Shown one piece after another: positions 16,229 through 24,996 of a stretch of DNA of 42,799 nucleotides (the first letter of the stretch is position 1; every line of letters begins with the position of its first letter). The notes under the pieces are model-generated. The model was not told the origin of the DNA and ran no database searches. It saw nothing but the letters and a program-made list of their open reading frames with translations. The position numbers and the translations under genes were made by a program. Source of the DNA: an uncultured Clostridia bacterium (GTDB lineage Bacteria > Bacillota > Clostridia > Christensenellales > Borkfalkiaceae); contig CAJOMP010000003.1 of assembly GCA_905235785.1 (NCBI GenBank), forward strand, positions 16,578 to 59,376, read 5' to 3'.

Positions 16229-17923
16229 ATGGTTTTATACGAAAAATATACAGGAAGAAACAGAGATTCATATAAAGATTTACAGGATTTAAGGGATAAT
16301 TATAAAATAACTTATCCTAAGACGTTTAATTTTGCTTACGACGTCATAGACGAACTTGCAAAAACAAAACCGGACGCTACGGCAATGGTGTGGCTTTCAA
16401 ACACAAAGGAAGAAAAGATATTTACCTTCCGCGATATGAAAGTTTGGTCGGACAAGGCGGCAAACTATTTAAAAAGTCAGGGAATAGGCAAAGGCGACAG
16501 AGTATTGCTTGTTCTAAAAAGAAATTATTATTTCTGGTTTTTAATGCTTGCCCTTCATAAAATAGGCGCAATCGCCGTTCAGGCAACTAATATGCTGGTC
16601 GGAAAAGACTACACATACCGTTGTAACAAAGGCGAGATTAAAGCGGTGTTTATAACGGGCGACGGTGATTGTACGGAACACTTCGACGACGTTGCCAAAG
16701 AGTGCGGTACGGTTAAACTGAAATTTGTCGGAAAGCATAAAAAACCTGTCGGCGGCGGTTGGATAGATTTTGAAACGGGCATAGAAGCGGCGAGCGAGAT
16801 TTGGGAAAGACCGCAAGGTAAAGACGCGGTTAAAGCCGACGATATAATGCTTATGTCCTTTTCTTCGGGAACTACGGGCTATCCCAAAATGATATTGCAT
16901 AGCCATACTTATCCTTTGGGGCATATAGTAACCGGCGTTTTCTGGCACAGGGTAGTTGAAGGCGGATTGCATTTTACCATATCAGATACAGGATGGCTCA
17001 AATCGCTTTGGGGTAAGTTTTACGGTCAATGGTTCGGAGAGTCTGCGGTACTCGTTTACGATTTCGATAAATTCGACGGCGCGGATATCTTGGAAGTACT
17101 TGCAAAATACAAGGTTACGACTTTCTGCGTTCCGCCGACAATGTACCGCTTTATGTTGCAAAACGACGTAAGCAAGTACGACCTATCGTCTCTTACGCAT
17201 TGCTGCGCGGCGGGCGAAGCGTTAAATCCCGATATTTTTAATAAATGGAAAGAATATACGGGACTGTCGATACACGAAGGATTCGGTCAGACCGAAACCA
17301 CTTGTTGTCTCGGTACTTTGGGACGTTATGCCACGCCGCTGTCGGGATTTATCGGCAAATCTATGCCGGGCTACGACGTGCATATACTCGACGCGGAAGG
17401 GCGTGAAAGTCTACCCGGAGAATCCGGCGAGATATGCATTAAAGCCACGCTTAAAAACAAGCCTTGCGGTATAATGTGCGGTTATTATCACGACGAAGAA
17501 GCGACCGAATACAGTTTCCGCGGCGGTTATTTCCATACGGGCGACACGGCATATGCGGACGAACACGGCTTTATAAAGTATATCGGCAGAAACGACGACG
17601 TTATTAAGTCTTCCGGCTACCGTATCGGACCGTTTGAAGTTGAAAGCGTTTTAATGGAACATCCCGCCGTGCTGGAAGTTGCGGTTACGGGCGTTCCCGA
17701 TGCTAAACGCGGCTTTAAAGTAAAAGCGACTATCGTACTTCGTGGCGACTATACTCCGTCCGACGAACTCGTAAAAGAATTGCAGGAATACGTTAAAACG
17801 CATACCGCGCCGTATAAATATCCGCGCGTTATCGAGTTTGTTGACAGCCTTCCGAAAACGATAAGCGGTAAGATTCGCCGTACCGAAATACGCGAAAACG
17901 ACAGTAAAAAATATTCGTTATAA
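16229..17923 (+). CDS. AMP-forming acyl-CoA synthetase (ACSM/acetyl-CoA synthetase-like)
   Basis: The 564-residue protein is an ANL-superfamily ligase. Motifs are SSGTTGYPK (212-220), HEGFGQTET, GYFHTGDTAYADEHGFIKYIGRNDDVIKSSGYRIGP (read as separate A5-A8 regions) and Lys548 in ISGKIRR. The start, with the NYKITYPKTFNFAYDVID region, resembles medium-chain/aryl acyl-CoA synthetases of the ACSM group. It would convert a short- or medium-chain acid, CoA and ATP into acyl-CoA, AMP and PPi. AAAGGAG precedes the ATG. It is the last gene of the T-box operon and is followed by a strong hairpin at 17959. Confidence 0.92.
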   Translation: MVLYEKYTGRNRDSYKDLQDLRDNYKITYPKTFNFAYDVIDELAKTKPDATAMVWLSNTKEEKIFTFRDMKVWSDKAANYLKSQGIGKGDRVLLVLKRNYYFWFLMLALHKIGAIAVQATNMLVGKDYTYRCNKGEIKAVFITGDGDCTEHFDDVAKECGTVKLKFVGKHKKPVGGGWIDFETGIEAASEIWERPQGKDAVKADDIMLMSFSSGTTGYPKMILHSHTYPLGHIVTGVFWHRVVEGGLHFTISDTGWLKSLWGKFYGQWFGESAVLVYDFDKFDGADILEVLAKYKVTTFCVPPTMYRFMLQNDVSKYDLSSLTHCCAAGEALNPDIFNKWKEYTGLSIHEGFGQTETTCCLGTLGRYATPLSGFIGKSMPGYDVHILDAEGRESLPGESGEICIKATLKNKPCGIMCGYYHDEEATEYSFRGGYFHTGDTAYADEHGFIKYIGRNDDVIKSSGYRIGPFEVESVLMEHPAVLEVAVTGVPDAKRGFKVKATIVLRGDYTPSDELVKELQEYVKTHTAPYKYPRVIEFVDSLPKTISGKIRRTEIRENDSKKYSL

Positions 17924-17958
17924 TTTGATTTATATAATAAAAGATAAAAACAGTTTTA

Positions 17959-17991
17959 TTAGCGCCGCCGAAATTCTTTCGGCGGCGCTAA
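17959..17991. terminator. 15-bp GC-rich hairpin closing the T-box operon
   Basis: Two perfect 15-base arms (17959-17973 and 17977-17991) flank a 3-base loop. The stem core is AGCGCCGCCGAAA. No long T run follows, only an A/T-rich stretch, so it is an atypical intrinsic terminator or a 3'-end stabiliser. Confidence 0.65.
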
Positions 17992-18037
17992 ATATACGGC
18001 GAAACCGAAAAAACTTTTCAATGCGCCGTTATTTTTA

Positions 18038-18066
18038 TTGACTTTATTGCTTTAACGTGGTAAAAT
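18038..18066 (+). promoter_or_regulatory. Promoter of the histidine operon
   Basis: TTGACT (18038-18043) and TAAAAT (18061-18066) are 17 bp apart. The yerC ATG at 18093 follows an AAAGGAG site. No attenuator or T-box is visible in the short leader. Confidence 0.75.
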
Positions 18067-18080
18067 GATAATGTGTTAAA
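18051..18080. promoter_or_regulatory. Candidate operator overlapping the his promoter
   Basis: TTTAAC (18051-18056) and GTTAAA (18075-18080) form the outer arms of an imperfect inverted repeat centred just after the -10 box. It is well placed for repression by the TrpR-like protein encoded by the first gene. The match of the inner bases is poor, so this is tentative. Confidence 0.3.
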
Positions 18081-18092
18081 GGAGAAAAAGAT

Positions 18093-18386
18093 ATGTCGGA
18101 TTATCACAATAAGTCGATTGACAATTTGTTCAATGTTATAACGGAACTCGGCACGGTAGAAGATTGTCGCGCGTTTTTTGAAGATTTGTGCACCATAAAA
18201 GAAATTCAGGATATGGCGCAAAGGCTGGAAACGGCGATATTGTTACAGCAGGGCGAAAACTATCAGAATATTTCCTCAAAAGTAGGAGTGTCGAGCGCTA
18301 CGATAAGCAGGGTCAACCGTTGCTTGAATTACGGTAGCGGCGGGTACAAGTCGGCTATCAAAAAAATAACATCAAAGGAAAACTGA
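18093..18386 (+). CDS. yerC: YerC/YecD-type TrpR-related repressor, likely histidine operon regulator
   Basis: The 97-residue protein is a small all-helical TrpR-like regulator. Its helix-turn-helix lies near the C terminus: QNISSKVGVSSATISRVNRCLNYGSGGY (about 56-84, read in pieces). The N-terminal TVEDCRAFFEDLCTIKEIQDMAQRL is typical of the YerC family. Members located in front of histidine genes in Firmicutes have been proposed to act as histidine-responsive repressors (HisR). Here it is the first gene of a full his operon, with one base to the next ATG. It probably represses its own promoter when histidine is plentiful. Confidence 0.92.
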   Translation: MSDYHNKSIDNLFNVITELGTVEDCRAFFEDLCTIKEIQDMAQRLETAILLQQGENYQNISSKVGVSSATISRVNRCLNYGSGGYKSAIKKITSKEN

Positions 18387-18387
18387 A

Positions 18388-19977
18388 ATGACGATAAAAG
18401 ATAACGTGCTGTTCGGCGGTGAAAAAATAATACTTACTCTTCGCGGGCTGTATTCGGAATACGGGTACGCGCCTTATCATATGAGTAAATTTGAAGAATA
18501 CGATTTGTACGCCAAAAATAAGGAGTTTTTGGTATCGGACAGCGTTATAACTTTTACCGACGCGGACGGCAAACTGATGGCGTTAAAGCCTGACGTTACT
18601 CTGTCTATTATTAAAAACAGCAGAATATCCGACGGAGATATAAGAAAAGTCTATTACAGCGAAAACGTATACAGACCCGCCGACGGTACGGATACATTTA
18701 AAGAGATTATGCAGACGGGGTTAGAGTGTTTCGGCGCGATAACGCAGTCGGAGATTACGGAAGTTATACTTCTTGCGGCGAAAAGTCTTAAACTTCTTTC
18801 AGATGACTGTGTGCTCGACGTGTCCGATATCGGGGCGCTAAATGCAATCACCGCAGATTTTCCGCTTTCCGATTCGGCAAAAAAGACGCTTTATAAAGCG
18901 ATAAGCGAAAAAAACGCGCACGAAATAGAAAAAATCTGTTCGGAAAGCGGAGTAAAGCAAGAAGATACAAAGTTTTTGACGGAATTGTTGAAAATCGGAG
19001 GCAGTGTTAAAACTGCAACGGCTGAACTGTTAAAAATCGCCGATAAATTCGGAAAACGCGCGCTTTTCTATGACGTTAAAACCATACTTGAAACACTTGC
19101 GGAAAGCGAACTCGCAGACGTTATCAGACTTGATTTTTCGGTAACGGGCGACGTAAATTATTATAACGGAATAGTTTTTAAAGGTTTTATAAGCGGAGTG
19201 CCGACGGCGGTGCTTTCGGGCGGGCAGTACGACAATCTTATGCGTCAAATGCATAAAAAGTCGAAAGCGATAGGTTTTGCGGTATACACCGACGCGCTTG
19301 AAAATGCCGAAACTTCCGATTCGGCAAAATCTGATGAAAAAGACGACGGTTTTTTAAATATCGCTCTTCCGAAAGGTCGGCTCGGCGAAAAGGTTTACGC
19401 GCTTTTTGCAAAAGCGGGATATGAGTGTCCTTCGGTTCTCGAACAGAACAGAAAACTCATTTTTGAAAACGCTGAAAAAAAGGTAAGATATTTTTGGGTA
19501 AAGCCTTCTGACGTTGCGATTTACGTGGAACGCGGCGCGGCGGACGTCGGCGTTGCGGGGAAAGACATTTTGCTCGAATATAGACCCGACGTTTACGAAT
19601 TGCTCGATTTAAAAGCGGGAAAATGTAAAATGGCAGTCGCGGCTAAAAACGGATTTAACGATAATCCGGCGAAAACTTTGCGCGTAGCGACCAAGTTTAC
19701 GCATATCGCCAAAGAGTTTTACAGAGCGCAAGGCAGAGATATAGACATAATAAAACTGAACGGGTCGATAGAACTTGCGCCTATTTTGGGGCTGTCCGAC
19801 GTGATAGTAGACATTGTTGAAACGGGTGAAACGTTAAAGGAAAACAACCTTTCGGTTATAGAAACGGTTGTGCCGATAAGCGCGCGGCTTATCGCAAACA
19901 AGTCGGCGAGTAAGTTTAAAGATAAAATTATCGGGACGGCGGTTGAAAAAATCGCCGCGGCGGTGAACGGTTTATGA
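18388..19977 (+). CDS. hisZG: HisZ-HisG fusion: ATP phosphoribosyltransferase regulatory plus catalytic subunit
   Basis: A single 529-residue frame joins two normally separate subunits. Residues about 1-305 are HisZ, a histidyl-tRNA synthetase-like paralogue, with GGEKIILTLRGLYSEYGY, LKPDVTLSI, the ENVYRP motif and LSGGQYDNL. A Ser/Asp/Lys-rich linker (about 306-320) leads into the short-form HisG at about 322-529, with LNIALPKGRLGEKV, GAADVGVAGKDIL and DIVETGETLKENNL. The 208-residue HisG part is normal for the short form, which needs HisZ. The reaction is ATP + PRPP to phosphoribosyl-ATP, the first and feedback-controlled step of histidine synthesis. The stop overlaps hisD as ATGA. No stop or frame change lies between the two parts. 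Confidence 0.95.
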   Translation: MTIKDNVLFGGEKIILTLRGLYSEYGYAPYHMSKFEEYDLYAKNKEFLVSDSVITFTDADGKLMALKPDVTLSIIKNSRISDGDIRKVYYSENVYRPADGTDTFKEIMQTGLECFGAITQSEITEVILLAAKSLKLLSDDCVLDVSDIGALNAITADFPLSDSAKKTLYKAISEKNAHEIEKICSESGVKQEDTKFLTELLKIGGSVKTATAELLKIADKFGKRALFYDVKTILETLAESELADVIRLDFSVTGDVNYYNGIVFKGFISGVPTAVLSGGQYDNLMRQMHKKSKAIGFAVYTDALENAETSDSAKSDEKDDGFLNIALPKGRLGEKVYALFAKAGYECPSVLEQNRKLIFENAEKKVRYFWVKPSDVAIYVERGAADVGVAGKDILLEYRPDVYELLDLKAGKCKMAVAAKNGFNDNPAKTLRVATKFTHIAKEFYRAQGRDIDIIKLNGSIELAPILGLSDVIVDIVETGETLKENNLSVIETVVPISARLIANKSASKFKDKIIGTAVEKIAAAVNGL

Positions 19978-21248
19978 TAAAAATATTAAAATGCGGCGAA
20001 CAAAAACCGGAAGAGATTTTCGCGCGCGGAGCAAACGTTAAAGACGTATCGAAAGCGGTTTCGGAGATTATACAAAGAGTAAAAAGCGCGGGCGACGCGG
20101 CGCTTAAAGAATATACCGAAAAATTCGACGGCGCGAAACTCGACTTTCTTTCTGTTACGGAACAGGAATTTCGCGAAGGGATAAACTGCGTAGAACCCGA
20201 ATTTCTCCGTATATTAAAACAAGCGGCGAGAAATATCGTGCGGTTTCATAAAAAGCAAAAACGCAAGGGGTTTTCGCTTACCAAAAAGGACGGCACGGTT
20301 ATCGGGCAGAAGATAACCCCGATAGAAAATGTGGGGCTTTACGTTCCGGGCGGCACGGCGGCGTATCCGTCGACGGTTTTAATGAACGCTATTCCCGCAA
20401 AGATAGCGGGGTCAAAGCGTATAATTATTGCTACACCGCCCGACAGTGACGGAAAAATAAATCCCGCAATTCTTGCGGCGGCTTACGTCGCCGGCGTAAC
20501 CGAAATATATAAAGTCGGCGGAGCGCAGGCGATTGCGGCAATGGCTTTCGGCACGGAGAGTATTCCGAAAGTCGATAAAATAGTAGGACCCGGTAACGCT
20601 TACGTTGCCGAAGCGAAAAAGCAAGTTTTCGGCGTTGTTAATATCGATATGATAGCGGGGCCGAGCGAAATTCTTATTGTTGCGGACAAAAAGTCCGAGC
20701 CGTCTTTTATCGCCGCCGACCTGTTGTCGCAAGCCGAACACGATAAAATGGCGAGCGCGGTTTTAGTTACCGATTCCGAAGATTTCGCGTTAAAAGTACA
20801 GGCAGAAATCGAAAAACAGTTGCCCGCGCTTTCCCGCGAACCGATAGCGCGCGCGTCAATAGACGGAAACGGCAAAATAATAGTTGCGGAAAATATCGGT
20901 AAAGCGATAGAAATTGCAAACGTTCTTGCGCCCGAACATTTGGAACTTTGCGTCGACGAGCCGTTTAAGTATCTCGACAAAGTGATAAACGCGGGTTCGG
21001 TGTTTCTCGGAAGAAACTGTCCGGAAGCGCTCGGCGATTATTTTGCGGGAACTAATCACACGTTGCCAACAAGCGGAACGGCGAGATTTTCCAGTCCGCT
21101 GTCAGTCGACGATTTTATAAAGAAAACGCAGTTTACTTATTATACGAAAGACGCGCTCGATAAGGTTGCCGATAAAATAGCGTATTTTGCGAACAAAGAA
21201 GGGCTTACGGCCCACGCGAAGAGCGCGACTATCAGGAGCGAAAAATAA
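19974..21248 (+). CDS. hisD: Histidinol dehydrogenase
   Basis: The 424-residue protein catalyses the last two oxidations, histidinol to histidine, with NAD and zinc. Diagnostic regions are VGLYVPGGTAAYPSTVLM, VGPGNAYVAEAKK, DLLSQAEHD (zinc ligands Gln253 and His256) and LAPEHLEL (catalytic Glu321-His322). The late NHTLPTSGTARFSSPLSVDDF segment is also typical. The length is usual. It starts inside the hisZG stop (ATGA) and is followed by hisC after one base. Confidence 0.97.
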   Translation: MIKILKCGEQKPEEIFARGANVKDVSKAVSEIIQRVKSAGDAALKEYTEKFDGAKLDFLSVTEQEFREGINCVEPEFLRILKQAARNIVRFHKKQKRKGFSLTKKDGTVIGQKITPIENVGLYVPGGTAAYPSTVLMNAIPAKIAGSKRIIIATPPDSDGKINPAILAAAYVAGVTEIYKVGGAQAIAAMAFGTESIPKVDKIVGPGNAYVAEAKKQVFGVVNIDMIAGPSEILIVADKKSEPSFIAADLLSQAEHDKMASAVLVTDSEDFALKVQAEIEKQLPALSREPIARASIDGNGKIIVAENIGKAIEIANVLAPEHLELCVDEPFKYLDKVINAGSVFLGRNCPEALGDYFAGTNHTLPTSGTARFSSPLSVDDFIKKTQFTYYTKDALDKVADKIAYFANKEGLTAHAKSATIRSEK

Positions 21249-21249
21249 A

Positions 21250-22314
21250 ATGAGTAAGTTTTTCAGTCAAAAATTCAAAAACATATCGCCTTATTGCGCA
21301 GGCGAGCAACCTCAGGACAAAAAATATATTAAGTTAAATACCAACGAGTCGCCGTTTCCGCCTTCGCCGTATGCGCAAAGACTTGCGAGAGAAAGCGCGG
21401 GGGATATGTTATTATATCCCGATCCGGAATATTCCGCTCTCGTTAATATAGCGGCGGAAAAATTCGGAGTAAAAACGAGTGAAATTCTCTTTACAAACGG
21501 TTCTGACGAAGCGCTCGATTATGCTTTTACCGCGTTTTGCGACGATAGCGCGCCCGCTGTTTTTCCCGATATTACATACGGGTTTTATCCCGTATTTGCG
21601 AGAATTAACCGCGTTCCGTTCAAAGAAATACCGCTTAAAGATGATTTTACCATAGATATAAACGATTATTTAAATGCGGGCGGCACGGTGTTTATAGCAA
21701 ACCCTAATGCTCCGACGGGAATTGCGCTCAAATTGTCTGAAATTGAAAAAATTATAGCAAACAATCCGAAAAATATTGTGGTTATCGACGAAGCGTACGT
21801 AGATTTCGGAGCGGAAAGTTGCGTACAACTTATACAAAAATATAATAATCTTATAGTTACGCAAACGTTTTCCAAATCCCGCTCGCTTGCGGGCGCAAGG
21901 CTCGGTATGGCTTTTGCCTGCGAAGACATTATAAACGACCTTAAAACGGTCAAGTTTTCAAGAAATCCGTATAACGTGAGCCGTATGACCGCGGCTGCCG
22001 GAATAGGCGCGCTTTGCGACGAAGAATACTTTTTGGGTAACTGCGAAAAAATCGTTAAAACGCGCGGCGAATTTACCGAAAAACTTGCGAAAATCGGTTT
22101 TTCGGTTTTGCCGTCAAAGGCTAATTTTGTTTTTGCAAAGCATAACGTCATAGACGGAAAAACTATGTATACGGAACTTAAAAACCGCGGCGTACTCGTT
22201 CGGTTTTTTGAAAAGCCGCGGATAAACGGATACGTTCGCATAACTATCGGCAGCGACGAGCAAATGGAAAAAGCGTTTAAGGTTATTTCGGAAATAGTAA
22301 AGGGGATAAAATGA
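21250..22314 (+). CDS. hisC: Histidinol-phosphate aminotransferase
   Basis: The 354-residue fold-I aminotransferase converts imidazole acetol phosphate to histidinol phosphate. It shows LNTNESPFPPSP, YPDPEY, NPNAPTG, VIDEAYVDF and the PLP Lys209 in TFSKSRSLAGARLG. The frame stays open upstream to a TTG inside hisD, but the ATG at 21250 is chosen. AGGAG lies about 10 nt ahead, it is one base after the hisD stop, and the HisC homology starts there. The end overlaps hisB as ATGA. Confidence 0.96.
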   Translation: MSKFFSQKFKNISPYCAGEQPQDKKYIKLNTNESPFPPSPYAQRLARESAGDMLLYPDPEYSALVNIAAEKFGVKTSEILFTNGSDEALDYAFTAFCDDSAPAVFPDITYGFYPVFARINRVPFKEIPLKDDFTIDINDYLNAGGTVFIANPNAPTGIALKLSEIEKIIANNPKNIVVIDEAYVDFGAESCVQLIQKYNNLIVTQTFSKSRSLAGARLGMAFACEDIINDLKTVKFSRNPYNVSRMTAAAGIGALCDEEYFLGNCEKIVKTRGEFTEKLAKIGFSVLPSKANFVFAKHNVIDGKTMYTELKNRGVLVRFFEKPRINGYVRITIGSDEQMEKAFKVISEIVKGIK

Positions 22315-22898
22315 GAACGGCGGAAATAAAGAGAAAAACGGCGGAAACGGATATATATCTTTATATCGATCTCGACGGAACAGGTAAAAACACCATAGAA
22401 ACGGGCTGCGGGTTTTTGGATCATATGCTCACGCTTTTTTCTGCGCACTCTAAATTCGACCTTACCGTAAAATGTAAGGGCGACACCTACGTCGATTATC
22501 ATCATACGGTAGAAGATATCGGCATCGCTTTGGGTTCGGCGATCTTTTCGGCGCTCGGCGATAAGAAGGGAATAACCCGTTACGGTGATTTTATTCTTGC
22601 TATGGACGAAGCGCTTATACTCACTTCGGTGGATTTTTCGGGTAGAACCTATTTAGGATATTCGCTCAAAATACCCACGGAAAAAGTCGGAGATTTTGAT
22701 ACCGAACTCGTGGAAGAGTTCTGGTACGGGTTTGTAAGAAAAGCGGAGTGCGCGTTGCATATAAGAAAGATAGCGGGCTCGAATTCGCATCACATAATCG
22801 AAGGCGCTTTTAAATCGGCGGCGCGAAGTTTAAGACAGGCGGTAAGTTTGGACGCGCGGAGCGCGGGCGAAATCCCGTCTACCAAAGGAGTGCTTTAA
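22311..22898 (+). CDS. hisB: Imidazoleglycerol-phosphate dehydratase
   Basis: The 195-residue protein is the monofunctional HisB, with no N-terminal phosphatase domain. It shows GCGFLDHMLTLFSAHS, the metal-binding HHTVEDIGIALG and the second repeat HHIIEGAFKS. It dehydrates imidazole glycerol phosphate and needs manganese. The phosphatase step is supplied by the separate PHP enzyme at 25641. It overlaps hisC by 4 bases and hisH by 1. Confidence 0.97.
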   Translation: MRTAEIKRKTAETDIYLYIDLDGTGKNTIETGCGFLDHMLTLFSAHSKFDLTVKCKGDTYVDYHHTVEDIGIALGSAIFSALGDKKGITRYGDFILAMDEALILTSVDFSGRTYLGYSLKIPTEKVGDFDTELVEEFWYGFVRKAECALHIRKIAGSNSHHIIEGAFKSAARSLRQAVSLDARSAGEIPSTKGVL

Positions 22899-23524
22899 TG
22901 ACGGCTATAATAGATTACGGGGTCGGCAATCTTTTTTCGCTTAACTCGTCTTTCGGCGCTATCGGCGAAAAGGTTTTCGTTTCTTCAAACAGCGATGAAA
23001 TTTTAAATGCCGAAAGAATTGTTCTGCCCGGTGTCGGCGCGTTCGGCGACGCGGCTGATAAACTAAAAAAAACGGGGCTTTACGAAACGGTTTTACGCGC
23101 GGCAAAATTCGGAACGCCTATTCTCGGCGTTTGTTTGGGGATGCAACTTTTATTTGATAAAAGTTACGAGTACGGCGAACATGAAGGGCTGGGACTTGTT
23201 TCCGGAATAGTACGCCCTATATCCGATTTTATACCGAAGGACCTTAAAATTCCGCATATAGGTTGGAATAAACTTCGCATAATAAAAAAGCATCCGCTTT
23301 TAAAATACGTTGCCGATAACGATTACGCGTATTTCGTTCACTCGTATTGCGCTGTTAATTGTGCTGAAAGCATAATAGCGGACACCGAATACGGCGCGGA
23401 TATCACGGCGGTCGTTGCGAACGCGAACGTGATGGGCTGTCAGTTTCACCCCGAAAAAAGCGGCGATGTCGGACTTAAAATATTAAAGGCGTTTTGCGAA
23501 CTTAAAAAGGGGGATTTATGCTGA
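22898..23524 (+). CDS. hisH: Imidazole glycerol phosphate synthase, glutaminase subunit
   Basis: The 208-residue class I glutamine amidotransferase has its nucleophile at Cys79 (GVCLGMQLLF) and its partner residues His184 and Glu186 in CQFHPEKS. VLPGVGAFG forms the oxyanion region. It supplies ammonia to HisF. It starts within the hisB stop (TAATG) and overlaps hisA by 7 bases, where a GGGGG-type ribosome site lies. Confidence 0.97.
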   Translation: MTAIIDYGVGNLFSLNSSFGAIGEKVFVSSNSDEILNAERIVLPGVGAFGDAADKLKKTGLYETVLRAAKFGTPILGVCLGMQLLFDKSYEYGEHEGLGLVSGIVRPISDFIPKDLKIPHIGWNKLRIIKKHPLLKYVADNDYAYFVHSYCAVNCAESIIADTEYGADITAVVANANVMGCQFHPEKSGDVGLKILKAFCELKKGDLC

Positions 23525-24231
23525 TTTTTCCCGCGATAGATTTATACGAAGGCAATGCGGTAAGGCTTTTTAAAGGCGACTATGCTCAAAAAACGGTTTA
23601 CAGCGACGACCCTGTTTCGGTTGCGAAAGATTTTCAATCTTTGGGCGCGACGCATATTCACATAGTTGATTTGGAAGGCGCAAAGACCGGTGAAACGCCG
23701 AATTTCGATATTATCCGAAAAATCAAATCGGCTACGGGACTTTTTGCGGAAGTCGGCGGTGGCATAAGAGACGTAAAAACGGTTGAAAAATATCTTACTT
23801 CGGGTATCGATAGGGTGATACTCGGCACGGCGGCGATAGCCGATAAAGAATTCGTTAAAAACGCGATAAAAAAATACGGCGATAAAATAGCGGTCGGAGC
23901 GGATGTTAAAGACGGGTTTGTCGCGATAAAAGGCTGGACGGAAAATTCCGATAAAAACGTTTTTGACTTTTGCTCGGAAATGTCCGATATCGGCGTTAAA
24001 ACGATAATTTGTACTGATATTTCAAAAGACGGCGCGCTAAAAGGCGCGAACGCTGAACTGTACAGAGAACTTTCCGCAAAATTTCCTGTAAACTTTACCG
24101 CGTCGGGCGGTGTTTCTTCGCTTGACGATATAAAAGCGCTTAAAAGTATAGGATTATACGGCGCGATAATAGGAAAAGCATATTATACGGGCGATATAGA
24201 TTTGAAAAAGGCGATAGAGATTGCAAAATGA
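23518..24231 (+). CDS. hisA: ProFAR isomerase
   Basis: The 237-residue half-barrel-repeat enzyme carries FPAIDLYEGNAVRLFKGDY with the catalytic Asp8. It also has EVGGGIRDVKTVEKYL and a late FTASGGVSSLDD phosphate-binding loop. It isomerises ProFAR to PRFAR, the HisF substrate. It overlaps hisH by 7 bases and hisF by 4, so translation is coupled. Confidence 0.96.
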   Translation: MLIFPAIDLYEGNAVRLFKGDYAQKTVYSDDPVSVAKDFQSLGATHIHIVDLEGAKTGETPNFDIIRKIKSATGLFAEVGGGIRDVKTVEKYLTSGIDRVILGTAAIADKEFVKNAIKKYGDKIAVGADVKDGFVAIKGWTENSDKNVFDFCSEMSDIGVKTIICTDISKDGALKGANAELYRELSAKFPVNFTASGGVSSLDDIKALKSIGLYGAIIGKAYYTGDIDLKKAIEIAK

Positions 24232-24986
24232 TTACTAAAAGAATAATACCGTGTTTAGACGTCAGGGACGGTAAAGTTGTAAAAGGCGTAAATTTTACAG
24301 GACTTAAAGAGATATCGTCGCCCGTGGAACTTGCTAAAATTTACAGCGAAAGCGGCGCTGACGAACTCGTTTTTTACGATATAACGGCGTCCAGCGACGG
24401 AAGAAAGATTTTTACCGATATACTTTGCGAAACGGCGAAAAACGTTTTTATTCCGCTTACCGTCGGCGGCGGTATAAATACTCTCGACGACTTCGACAGA
24501 GTGCTTAAATGCGGCGCGGATAAGGTTAGTGTGAATTCGGGCGCGATTAAAAACCCGGAACTTATAGAAAAAGCCGCCAAACTTTACGGCAATCAATGCG
24601 TGGTGCTTTCCGTGGATATAAAAAGAGTAAACGGCGAGTTTAAAGTATTCGCAAAAGGCGGCAGAGAAAACACGGGAATAAACGCGATAGAGTGGATAAA
24701 ACGCGGCGTCGACTTTGGCGCGGGCGAAATCGTCGTCAATTCGATCGATACGGACGGCGTTAAAAACGGTTTCGATATTCCCATGTTAAAAGCGGTTTGC
24801 GACGCCGTAAACGTGCCCGTTATAGCGTCCGGCGGCGCGGGAAAGGTTGGAGACTTTATAACGCTTTTTAAAACCCTTCCGAAAGTGGACGCAGGGCTTG
24901 CCGCGTCGGTTTTTCATTTCGGCGAAATAAAAATAAAGGATTTAAAAGAAGAAATGCGCAAAAACGGAATTTGCGCAAGAATTTAA
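24228..24986 (+). CDS. hisF: Imidazole glycerol phosphate synthase, cyclase subunit
   Basis: The 252-residue TIM barrel starts [22 protein letters not shown] with the catalytic Asp11. It has PLTVGGGI, the second catalytic Asp in VLSVDIKR and VIASGGAG. With HisH it forms IGP and releases AICAR. The length is usual and nothing is missing. Confidence 0.97.
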   Translation: MITKRIIPCLDVRDGKVVKGVNFTGLKEISSPVELAKIYSESGADELVFYDITASSDGRKIFTDILCETAKNVFIPLTVGGGINTLDDFDRVLKCGADKVSVNSGAIKNPELIEKAAKLYGNQCVVLSVDIKRVNGEFKVFAKGGRENTGINAIEWIKRGVDFGAGEIVVNSIDTDGVKNGFDIPMLKAVCDAVNVPVIASGGAGKVGDFITLFKTLPKVDAGLAASVFHFGEIKIKDLKEEMRKNGICARI

Positions 24987-24996
24987 AGGAGTAAAG

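Noticed and set aside
21187-21249. Longer hisC start at a TTG inside hisD
   Set aside because: The ATG at 21250 has a ribosome site, starts the HisC homology and follows hisD by one base.
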